Source: Gaiellasilicea sp963802765 (lineage in GTDB: Bacteria; Actinomycetota; Thermoleophilia; Gaiellales; Gaiellaceae). Taken from it: a DNA stretch of 64,000 nt. The position numbers and the translations under genes were made by a program. This document shows, one piece after another, positions 8,358 to 16,033 of the stretch. The stretch spans positions 27,118-91,117 of the forward strand of contig CAWDJZ010000010.1 in the NCBI GenBank assembly GCA_963802765.1, given 5' to 3'. Each line of letters starts with the position of its first letter. Position 1 is the first letter of the stretch. The notes under the pieces were generated by a model that was not told the origin of the DNA, searched no databases, and was given only the letters and a program-made list of their open reading frames with translations.

Positions 8358-9575
8358 GTGGAGCTCCGCCGGTGGCCGCGACGGAACGATGCAGAGTCGA
8401 TTCGCGCCCGGCAGGACGCGATCCGCGCCGTCGTCGGCGACGAGCCGCTGGCGCACTCCGACGAAGCGTGGACGCGCGCGCAGGAGTCGCACACCGGCGC
8501 GGCGCTGATCCCGGTTTCGGTCGTCGGGCCGCTTCGGCTCGAGCTGGGCGTCTACGAGCTCGAGGAGCCGGCCGGAACGCTGCGCGAGACCGGCCGGGAG
8601 CAGGAGGAGCTGCTCGTCCCGCTGGCGCACACGGAGGGCGGCCTCTCGGCCTCGATGTCGCGCGGGTTCAAGGCCGCCGCGAGCTCGGGCGGGTTCCGAA
8701 CGTATGTGCTTCATGACAGAATGACTAGAGCTTCATGCTTTGTCTGCAAGAATACTGAGGAGGCCGTCACTCTTGCAAAGTGGCTCGAGGCTGCGCTCGA
8801 CGACCTGCGCTCGTTCCTCGGCGCGCTCGACGATCCGTCGCTCTCGAAGCGGGCAAAGCTCCGCGAGGCGAAGACGCACGTCGTCGGGCCGATGTGCCAC
8901 GTGCTCTGGGCCTGGACGACCGGCGACGCCTGCGGGCCGAACATGATGACCCGCAACAGCTACGCGCTGAACATGGGCTACGTGATGCAGCACGCCCCCG
9001 TGAAGCCGGAGCGGGCGATCCTCGAGGCGAACATGGGCGGTGACAAGAAGCCGTCCTACGAGTTCTTCCAGTCCGGCCACGGCAAGACGGTGCTCGCGGA
9101 GGCGACGCTCGACGCCGAGACCGTGCGACGAGTGTTGCGCACGAGCGTCGACGACCTGCTCGAGCTCTCCTGGGCGGGGACGCACGGCGCGGTCGCCTCC
9201 GGAATGCAGTCGATCGCCTTTACGCCCGCGTCCGCGATCGCGGCGATCTTCGCCTGCACCGGCCAGGACCTCGGCATGGTCGGCACGAGCTCGATGGCGC
9301 ACGGCACCGCGCACCGGACGGAGGAGGGCGCCCTGCAGGCGGCGATCCGCTTCCCCGGGCTCGAGGTCGGCACCGTCGGCGGCGGCACGACCCTCCCTTA
9401 CGCCCGTTCCTGGCTCTCGCTGCTCGGCTGCTCCGGCACGGGCACCGTCTACCGCTTCGCCCAGATCGTTGCCGCCGCCGCGCTCGCGCTCGAGATCTCG
9501 GCCTCGGCCGCGATGGCGACAGCCGGCTCCGAGAACTTCTTCCGCGCCCACCACGAGCGCGGCGGCCTCCGCTAG
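8358..9575 (+). CDS. Hydroxymethylglutaryl-CoA reductase
   Basis: 405 residues from GTG 8358. Recognisable blocks in order: ESHTGAALIPVSVVGPL (the ENVIG glutamate region), TEGGLSASMSRG, TGDACGPNM, ANMGGDKKPS (catalytic lysine), ACTGQDLGMV (catalytic aspartate), GTVGGGTTLPYARSWL and, near the end, RAHHERGG (catalytic histidine region). The enzyme reduces HMG-CoA to mevalonate with NAD(P)H. No other mevalonate-pathway gene is in the window, and most Actinobacteria use the MEP pathway, so its role here is open. Divergent from folD with 24 bp between the starts. Confidence 0.9.
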   Translation: MELRRWPRRNDAESIRARQDAIRAVVGDEPLAHSDEAWTRAQESHTGAALIPVSVVGPLRLELGVYELEEPAGTLRETGREQEELLVPLAHTEGGLSASMSRGFKAAASSGGFRTYVLHDRMTRASCFVCKNTEEAVTLAKWLEAALDDLRSFLGALDDPSLSKRAKLREAKTHVVGPMCHVLWAWTTGDACGPNMMTRNSYALNMGYVMQHAPVKPERAILEANMGGDKKPSYEFFQSGHGKTVLAEATLDAETVRRVLRTSVDDLLELSWAGTHGAVASGMQSIAFTPASAIAAIFACTGQDLGMVGTSSMAHGTAHRTEEGALQAAIRFPGLEVGTVGGGTTLPYARSWLSLLGCSGTGTVYRFAQIVAAAALALEISASAAMATAGSENFFRAHHERGGLR

Positions 9576-9577
9576 AG

Positions 9578-11340
9578 CTAAAGCCGCCGCTCCGCAAGCA
9601 GCCGGACGTATCCGCTTCGGCTCGGGCTCGCCTCCGTGGTGCCGCGGAACGACGCGCGCGCCCGCCAGCGACCTTCAGCCGGCGGCGACCAGGCGACGCT
9701 GCCGCCGACGGCAACGCGAAGGAGGCGGTTGAAGTGCCAGCCGGTCAACGGATCGAACCGGTCGATCTGGATCTCCACCCTGCCCGACGCCGCGCGCTCC
9801 ACCAGCGGCGTGAGCAGCACGGGCGCTCCAGGGGTCACCGTCGTCGCCGATGCGTTGAGCACGGTCGCCGTGATCTCACGGATCAGCAGCGAGAGCCCGT
9901 AGCGCACGACGGGCTCTCCGACGGCGGAGGTGACGGCAGCCACGTAGCGCCCCGGCTCGAGCTGCCGCCGGAGCACGCCGTGAGTCCCGAGTCGCCGGCC
10001 GTCGTCGCGGAGGAGCTGGAAGCTGAGGCCGCCGGTCACTGCCAACCGGACGTCGGCACGGCGCTCGACGTCGAAGTGGTAGAGGTCGCGCACGTCGAGG
10101 CGTGCCGGGTCCAGCGAGCCGTGCGTAGTGGCGCGGTTCCGCAGCAGGACGCCGACACCGAGGTCGTCCGGCGCCGCCGGTGCGAACCGGAGCCGGTACG
10201 ACTGCGTGCGAGCCTCCCCGCCCGCCACGACCTCGAGCACGTAGGCTCCGGCGCCGTCCGGGCCCGGAGTGAAGGTCGTGAAGCCGCCGACAGTCGAGGA
10301 CCGCGAGCGGCCTGTCGAGGTTGCGTCGGGCGCGCAGCGAGACGCTCGCGCAAGACTCCGACGAGAACCCGAGCCGATAGGTCGTGCCGGCCTGCATCGA
10401 GAGGCGCCAGACGTCGTTGACGTCCGTCAGTCCGTGCAGCGTCGAGCGCACGCCGGCGCGCGGGAGCTGCTTTCCGGCGCGCCTACTCTCCGCCGCCTCG
10501 GAGAGCAGCGACTCGAGCCGGAACGTCCCCGGATCGGAGCCCTCCCTGTGCCCGATCGGCGATGAGGTACGTCGCCGCCTCTGCGCGCCGCGAACGTGGC
10601 CGCCCGACACGCCCTGACGATTCGTCTGCGCGCAGGCGACGCGCTCGAGCCGCGAACGCACCCGCTCGAGGACCGCGACCGCCGCGTCGAAGCTCACCGC
10701 GGGCCGCGACCCGCAGCAGGACGCGGCCGCCGCGACCGCCGGTCATGCGATACCAGACCGAGCCGCTGTCGATCCCGCACCCCGGATCGGACTCGTCCGA
10801 CGTGGCGCCGAGCGTGGACCCGGCGACCGCTCCCGGCAGGCGCAACGCGAGCGCTCCACCCCGGTTGTCGTTCGCCGGCGGCAGGAAGAGCTCGGCCTTG
10901 AGGTCGAACGTCCCGTCGGGGCTCCCCGGCCGGCGGCCGACGAGGACGAGGTAGTTGTTGCCGCGCACGGCCTCGAACGTGGCCGACCCGCTCTGTCCGG
11001 GCGCCGGCGAGGCACAGTCGATCTCCTGGATCGAGGAACGAGCACGCCGGTAGATGCGCAGGACGGGCGCCGTTCCCGCCGACCCGGCGATCGTGAGGGA
11101 GACGAGCCCGTCGGGAGCAGTGTCGATCCGGTACCACACCGTCGACTCGACGCGGCCGCACCGCGACACCTGCGGGTCGAGCCGCTCGACGGTCGCCTCT
11201 GCAGTGGTGGCAGAGACGGTGGACGGGAACGACGGGATCGCGACTGCGTCCGCCCGGTTGTCGTTCGGGGGCGGCGCGGCGAGGCCGGCGCTCGGGAAGG
11301 CGGCGAACAGAACGGCGAATACGACGACAAAACGCATCAC
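9578..11340 (-). CDS. Secreted protein of unknown function, frame broken several times
   Basis: A single secreted protein appears spread over three frames. It starts at ATG 11340/11337 with a signal peptide ending GLAAPPPNDNRADAV. Two similar modules follow (SGSVWYR and ESTVWYR contexts, each after an NDNR segment), as in pre-peptidase-like beta-sandwich repeats. The middle part continues in a second frame (NDVWRLSMQAGTTYRLGF) and the end in a third (YRLRFAPAAPDDLGVGVL to LLAERRL). At least four one-base shifts are needed. The NDNR..WYR repeats suggest extracellular sugar- or protein-binding domains. No catalytic motif seen. Confidence 0.6.
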
Positions 11341-11449
11341 GGTGCTCCCCTCGGATCGGTGACGGCCTCACCGTGTCCGAGTCGGCTCATGCACGGCTCA
11401 TCGGGCGCTCATCCGGGATTCCGATCCGGGCGGCGATAAGCTTCGCCCG

Positions 11450-12331
11450 ATGATCGAAGAGCCGCTCGACGAGCCGATCAACGCCGACCCGACGTACGCG
11501 CCGCTGATCGAGGCCGAGCGCGCCGCCGAGGCGGACGCCGCCGATGACAACAAGGGCCGCGGCGTCCTCCGCTTCTACGAGCTCGCGAAGAAACAGGAGT
11601 GGCAGGTGCGCGACCTGCCGTGGGGCGAGATCCCGCCGATCCCGGAAACCCGCGCCGGCGCCTCCAGGGAGCGGAAGGAGCGCCGCCGCGCCGTCTGGCG
11701 CTCGGTGATCACGCAGCAGCTGCAGGCCGACGAGTTCGCCGTCGAGATGGCCGCGCAGCTCCTGAACATGGCACCGCACCGCGAGGCGAAGCTCTACTAC
11801 TCGACGATGGCGCAGGACGAGGCGCGCCACGTCGAGGCATGGCTCAAGCTTGCGAACGAGGCAGGGGGCGTCGCCGAGCGCGACCCGCATCTCGACGAGC
11901 TGGCGAAGATGACGCTCAACGCCGAGACCCTCGAGGAGAAGGTCTTCCAGATGCAGGTCTTCTTCGAGCGGCTGATCATTCCGCGCTTCCGGCTGATCGC
12001 CCGCACCTCGCGCGGCACCGTGCTCGAGGATCTCTGCAACCGCCTCACGATCGACGACGGCATCCACCACAGCTCAGGCGTCGCGTACGAGCGGGTGTTG
12101 CTCGAGGGCGCCTCCAAGCAGACGAAGGACCGGCTTGTGAAGGCGGCGAACCGGCTGCTTCCCACCTTCGTCGACCACGCGCTCTGGCGGCCGAAGGAGC
12201 GCGCCTGGATCGGGACCGTGATGCGCGAGACGGACATCCGGCGCCTTCAGGAAGACATCCGCGACGGCGTCCGGATGGCCTCGAGCCTCGGCCTCGACGT
12301 CTCGGACGTCGAGATCCCCTTCGCGGCATAG
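11450..12331 (+). CDS. Ferritin-like di-iron protein (R2 / acyl-ACP-desaturase superfamily)
   Basis: 293 residues, largely helical. The di-iron ligand pattern is present: glutamates in LQADEFAVEMAAQLL (about 93-107), AQDEARHVEAW (ExxH, about 124-134), a helix with VFFERL (about 170), and DDGIHHSSG (about 207-216). This matches the four-helix carboxylate-bridged oxidase/desaturase architecture. The substrate is not evident; N-oxygenases and fatty-acid desaturases share this core. The gene is followed at once by a thioesterase, so an acyl or acyl-CoA substrate is a reasonable guess but only inference. Confidence 0.75.
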   Translation: MIEEPLDEPINADPTYAPLIEAERAAEADAADDNKGRGVLRFYELAKKQEWQVRDLPWGEIPPIPETRAGASRERKERRRAVWRSVITQQLQADEFAVEMAAQLLNMAPHREAKLYYSTMAQDEARHVEAWLKLANEAGGVAERDPHLDELAKMTLNAETLEEKVFQMQVFFERLIIPRFRLIARTSRGTVLEDLCNRLTIDDGIHHSSGVAYERVLLEGASKQTKDRLVKAANRLLPTFVDHALWRPKERAWIGTVMRETDIRRLQEDIRDGVRMASSLGLDVSDVEIPFAA

Positions 12332-12810
12332 ACCGCATCCCGCCCCACCATGACCCGGCCTGCTTCGGCTGCGGCGACCACGAGCTCGGCCTGCGCATGG
12401 CCCTGCCGCAGGCCGAGGGCGCAACCACGTACGAGTCCGAGGTGACGTTCGGCGTCCACCATCAGGGCGGGCCGGGCATCGTGCATGGCGGGATCGTCGC
12501 GGCGGCGCTCGACGAGGCCTGCGGGCTGCTCGCGACGTGGCACCGCTTCCCGACGGTCACGGCGCGGTTCGCGATCCGCTACCGCCGGCCGGTCCCGATC
12601 GGCCGAGCGCTCCGGATCAGCTCGCGCGTCACCGCGGAGCGGGGCCGCAGGATCGAGATCGCCGCCGAGCTCCGCGACGGCGAGGCACTACTCGCCGAGG
12701 CGGACGGCGCCTTTCTGCACGTCCCGCTCGAGCACTTCCTCGCCACACCGGAGGGACGGGCAGCCGGCGAGGCCTGGCGCCGTCGGCTGGAAGATCACCC
12801 GAACGAGTGA
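12328..12810 (+). CDS. PaaI-type hot-dog thioesterase
   Basis: The protein includes CFGCGDHELGLRM, QGGPGIVHGGIVAAALDEACG (hot-dog helix; Asp/Glu is the usual catalytic acid) and FAIRYRRPVPIG, typical of the PaaI/YbgC-like acyl-CoA thioesterases. The conserved CFGCG lies upstream of the first ATG (12397). The only nearby initiation possibility is an ATA at 12328 overlapping the TAG of the ferritin-like gene, or an upstream indel. Start therefore uncertain, identity secure. Likely hydrolyses a cytoplasmic acyl-CoA and probably forms a transcriptional pair with the ferritin-like gene. Confidence 0.8.
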   Translation: MDRIPPHHDPACFGCGDHELGLRMALPQAEGATTYESEVTFGVHHQGGPGIVHGGIVAAALDEACGLLATWHRFPTVTARFAIRYRRPVPIGRALRISSRVTAERGRRIEIAAELRDGEALLAEADGAFLHVPLEHFLATPEGRAAGEAWRRRLEDHPNE

Positions 12811-12853
12811 TCGCGCGCAACAGCCACCGGTGCCGATCTACTGGAGGCGTTCC

Positions 12854-13132
12854 ATGCTCAAGGTCGTTCTCATCACTGCGGTCATCGCCGGTCTGCTCAT
12901 CCTCGTCAAGAGCGAGGACGTGCTCGAGCGCACCGGTCTGGTCGGCTCGTGCGCCCCTGTCGCGACCGCCGGCCCCGAGAACGGGCAGTGGTGGGCGTGC
13001 CGATCCGGCCACCTGGGCGATGCTCCCGACCTCTGGCGGGAGTCGTGCACCCGTGGCGACAGGAAGGGCGACGTGCGTTACTGGCGCTGCTCCACGTCGC
13101 TGCTGACGGAACGCTCGAGCGGCACGCGCTAA
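12854..13132 (+). CDS. Small membrane-anchored Cys-containing protein
   Basis: 92 residues from ATG 12854 with CTGGAGG 7 bases upstream. One N-terminal helix (VVLITAVIAGLLILV) is followed by an exported-side domain with four cysteines (GSCAP, WWACRSG, RESCTRG, YWRCST), which could form two disulfides. The family was not recognised. Lies 12 bp before the next membrane-protein gene. Confidence 0.6.
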   Translation: MLKVVLITAVIAGLLILVKSEDVLERTGLVGSCAPVATAGPENGQWWACRSGHLGDAPDLWRESCTRGDRKGDVRYWRCSTSLLTERSSGTR

Positions 13133-13143
13133 CGTCCGGCGCC

Positions 13144-13659
13144 ATGGCGCCGGTCAGAGTGTCGACGGTTCAGCCCGCCGCGCTCAGCGCCCTCCTGCGC
13201 AGGATCATCCAGCTCATGCGGCGGCTCGCCTTCGCCGGCGCGGGAGCCGCGGCCGTGCTCGTGCTGCTGCTCGCGCGAGACGGCTACGCCGCCGAAGACG
13301 TCGTCCTGGCGCCGCTACTCTTCGTGCCGCCGGCGATCCTGCTCTTCTTCGCTGTCGGAGTCGGGCAGGTCCTCGCGCTGCCGGAGCGGCTGCGCCGCGT
13401 GCCGACCGAAGGCCAGGAGCAGCTCGGCGAGCTGGCCCGCCTCGGTCGCGATGCCCAGGCCACGCGCGCGCTTGGGCTCCCGCTCCTCCTCTGGCGACTG
13501 CGGGGCGCGATCGGCTCGTTGCGCGGCGTCGTCGGCTTCGCGCTGCCGCTGCGCGTGTTCACGCCCTGGTTCCTCGGGCTCGCCGCCGTCTCGGCGCTGC
13601 TCTGCGTCGTGCTCCTCGGAGTCGCCGTGATCGCGCTGATCGCCGCTGCGGTCGGCTGA
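13144..13659 (+). CDS. Membrane protein of unknown function
   Basis: 171 residues from ATG 13144. Two helices near the N-terminus (residues 25-45 and 52-75), a soluble middle with EGQEQLGELARLGRDAQ, and a C-terminal hairpin of hydrophobic segments (FLGLAAVSALLCVVLLGVAVIALIAA). No motif known to me. Same strand and close spacing as its two upstream neighbours. Confidence 0.6.
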   Translation: MAPVRVSTVQPAALSALLRRIIQLMRRLAFAGAGAAAVLVLLLARDGYAAEDVVLAPLLFVPPAILLFFAVGVGQVLALPERLRRVPTEGQEQLGELARLGRDAQATRALGLPLLLWRLRGAIGSLRGVVGFALPLRVFTPWFLGLAAVSALLCVVLLGVAVIALIAAAVG

Positions 13660-13715
13660 ACCGACAGCCGGGCAATTCTTATGCCGCTCTCAGGCGGGTC
13701 CGGCATCCTCTCCCC

Positions 13716-14327
13716 ATGAGCGACCACGACAGGATCACCCGCCGCCGGCTGCTCCAGCTCGGGCTCGCGCTCCCACCGCTCGCGGCGATCGCGGGTCAGA
13801 CGGACATCTTCGACACGGGCATCGCCCTGGCCGCGACGCCCGAGATCGCCGACGCAGACGACCCCACGCCCGCCCTCACGGAGGGACCGTACTTCACGCC
13901 CGACTCGCCCCGGCGGAAGTCGATCGTCCCGGCCGGCGCAGGCGGAACGCGCCTCACGCTCACGGGGCGCGTGCTCTCGACCGCCGGACGACCCGTCGCG
14001 AACGCGCTGATCGACTGGTGGCAGTGTGACGCCCGCGGCGCCTACGACAACAGCGGCTACCGCTTCCGCGGCCATCAGTTCACGGACGCGAACGGGAGAT
14101 ACACGCTCTTCAGCGTCGTTCCGGGCCTCTATCCCGGCCGGACGAAGCACATCCACGTCAAGGTGCAGGCGCCACGCCGGCCGATCCTGACGACGCAGCT
14201 CTTCTTCCCCGGTGTCGCGGCCAACCGAAGCGACGGGATCTACACGGCCGAGTGTCTTGTCCAGGGCTGGCGGGTCGCGAACGGCCGCCGCCACGCGCGC
14301 TTCGACTTCGTCCTCGACCTCTCCTAG
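13716..14327 (+). CDS. Tat-exported intradiol ring-cleavage dioxygenase
   Basis: 203 residues. The N-terminus RITRRRLLQLGLALPPLAAIAG is a twin-arginine signal, so the enzyme is folded before export. EGPYFTPDSPRRKS, DWWQCDARGAYDN and YRFRGHQFTDANGRY are the protocatechuate/catechol dioxygenase core. The two tyrosines and the histidines (GHQF, KHIHVKV) are the expected Fe(III) ligands. It would open dihydroxylated aromatic rings between the hydroxyls outside the cytoplasm, on an unknown aromatic substrate. Ends in a strong hairpin shared with the convergent haloperoxidase gene. Confidence 0.9.
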   Translation: MSDHDRITRRRLLQLGLALPPLAAIAGQTDIFDTGIALAATPEIADADDPTPALTEGPYFTPDSPRRKSIVPAGAGGTRLTLTGRVLSTAGRPVANALIDWWQCDARGAYDNSGYRFRGHQFTDANGRYTLFSVVPGLYPGRTKHIHVKVQAPRRPILTTQLFFPGVAANRSDGIYTAECLVQGWRVANGRRHARFDFVLDLS

Positions 14328-14332
14328 AGGGT

Positions 14333-14361
14333 GGGCGGGCCGCCGAGGTAGCGGCCCGCCC
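14333..14361. terminator. Shared hairpin between convergent genes
   Basis: GGGCGGGCCGC and GCGGCCCGCCC form an 11-bp perfect stem with a seven-base loop, placed 6 bp after the dioxygenase stop and 9 bp before the haloperoxidase stop. It can serve both strands. Confidence 0.75.
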
Positions 14362-14369
14362 TGCGACGG

Positions 14370-15686
14370 TCAGTCGTCGCCCTCGTCCTCCTGCTCGTTG
14401 CCCTCGTCGTCTTCGTCGTTGCCGTCGTGCTTCTGGATCCGTCCGAAGTAGTGCTTCTCCCGGTAGCGGGCGACCTGCCGGCCGATCTTCGCCCCCTGTT
14501 CGTCGGCGGCACGGAAGTGGATGCCCGACCAGACGCGGGCGTGGACGACCTCGTCGATCGCCTGCGAGAAGCTGCTGAAGCTCCGGGTCAGCCCGCCGTT
14601 GGTCGTGTCCGACCAGCCGATCTGGTCGGTCTGGAAGAAGTCCTGGAAGGTCGCCACGATCGAGCCGCTCAGGGCGGAGTGCCCCGAGGAGTGCTCGGTG
14701 TAGGGCGGGGTCGGGATCAGCGGCAGCCAGGCCTCATCCTTGTCGGTGGCCGCGTTGCCGTCCGTGTCCGCTTCCCGGATCGCGGTGATCGGCCGCCAGA
14801 ACAGGTAGTGCGCCTTGTCGGCCCAGACCGTGATCAGCGCATCGGTCGCGCTCATGTACAGCATCGCGTAGAGACGAGCGTTCTCCGCGACCGACAGGCC
14901 CTGCTGGGCGGAGATGGTGCGGAAGACGCGGCTCCAGGTCGCGGGTGGATTCTCGGCCCAGTAGCGCGCCGCGTGCGTCTGGTCGGCGCTCCGGGTCGTG
15001 CTCGTCGACGAGCCGAGCGACTTCACCTCGTTCAGCTCGCGGGCGTACTTGCGGCTCTCGAGCGAGAGCGGCCCCTTGGAGCGGAACTGGGACGAGCTCT
15101 CGATCAGGAACGGCTTCACGTCCTTGAGCCAGGCGAAGGGGTCGTTGACAAACGCCGGCAGCACCGGCTTCCAGGCACCCGGCCCCGATCCGACCGGGAA
15201 GCGGTAGGCGCCGAAACGACCGTCGTCGGTGCGGGCCGCGATCATCGCCGCCGCCGCCGCCTCTCCGACCGCGATCCCACGCGTCTTCGCCGATCCGTCC
15301 GGGATCCCCGCCAGCGAGGCCGCGTACTGGGCGTCCAGCAACCCCTGCTGCAACGGCACGAGGTTACTCAGCACCCGGTACGCCGCCGTCGCCGCCGCCG
15401 CCTCCTTGGAGTCGAACGGCGACGCCACGCGCGAGGTGAGCAGATACCCCTCGTAGCCGCCGTCGATCGCGTTCACCGCGTCGTAGACCGCGCCGTGCAC
15501 CATCGCCAGATGCGTCACCGACACTTGCGGCGGCTGTCCCGCACCCACGAACAACGCGTTCGACGCGTTCAGATTCCACTCCGTCACCGTGTCCGCCCGC
15601 GCCATCGCGGGCGCGACCAACGCGAGCACGACCGCAACCAGACCAGCTGCTTTCAGGCGCGGCCTCAACATGAATCGACTGTTCAT
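14370..15686 (-). CDS. Secreted vanadium-dependent haloperoxidase (PAP2 superfamily)
   Basis: 438 residues from ATG 15686 with AGAGGAG upstream. A signal peptide ends at MARADTV. The vanadate-binding set is recognisable: Lys and Arg in KAHYLFWRPITAIREAD, Ser-Gly-His in TEHSSGHSALSG, Arg and His in HARVWSGIHFRAADEQG. The C-terminus is a very acidic tail (GNDEDDEGNEQEDEGDD). Bacterial members oxidise halides or act as phosphatases, so halogenating activity is likely but not proven. The start overlaps the upstream small gene by four bases (ATGA). Confidence 0.9.
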   Translation of the reverse strand: MNSRFMLRPRLKAAGLVAVVLALVAPAMARADTVTEWNLNASNALFVGAGQPPQVSVTHLAMVHGAVYDAVNAIDGGYEGYLLTSRVASPFDSKEAAAATAAYRVLSNLVPLQQGLLDAQYAASLAGIPDGSAKTRGIAVGEAAAAAMIAARTDDGRFGAYRFPVGSGPGAWKPVLPAFVNDPFAWLKDVKPFLIESSSQFRSKGPLSLESRKYARELNEVKSLGSSTSTTRSADQTHAARYWAENPPATWSRVFRTISAQQGLSVAENARLYAMLYMSATDALITVWADKAHYLFWRPITAIREADTDGNAATDKDEAWLPLIPTPPYTEHSSGHSALSGSIVATFQDFFQTDQIGWSDTTNGGLTRSFSSFSQAIDEVVHARVWSGIHFRAADEQGAKIGRQVARYREKHYFGRIQKHDGNDEDDEGNEQEDEGDD

Positions 15687-15955
15687 CGGTACTCCTCTCT
15701 GGACGTGACGGCTTCGACGACTCGGCAAGGGTCGAGCGCGGCGAGCTGTGCCACGAGCACGGCATCCCGGCTCGACGGGGCGCCGAACAAGAAGAAGCAG
15801 GTCTCGTCCTCTGGAACGTGGATGACGCCGTCGAAGCTGACCCGGGTTCCAGCCTGGGTCAGCTCGCCGGCCGCCGAGCGGGCCCGGTCCTCCCGCGCAC
15901 TCCGCTCCCCCGCGTGGCAACGCGGAAGGTATGTCTCCACCAGGTAGCTCGGCAT
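15683..15955 (-). CDS. Small alpha-beta domain protein (DUF4242-like)
   Basis: 90 residues: MPSYLVETYLPR, then ARSAAGELTQAGTRVSFDGVIHVPEDETCFFLF and SSRDAVLVAQLAALDPCRVVEAV. This is the pattern of small ferredoxin-like-fold proteins annotated DUF4242. Function unknown. Its stop overlaps the haloperoxidase start, so the two are translated together, with this gene first. Confidence 0.75.
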   Translation of the reverse strand: MPSYLVETYLPRCHAGERSAREDRARSAAGELTQAGTRVSFDGVIHVPEDETCFFLFGAPSSRDAVLVAQLAALDPCRVVEAVTSREEYR

Positions 15956-16033
15956 GCACTCGAAGCTACGACTGCGCCGCGCGCCTGAAAACGTCAGAAC
16001 GTCTGAACTTTGCTGCGGCGGACGTCGGGCGTT

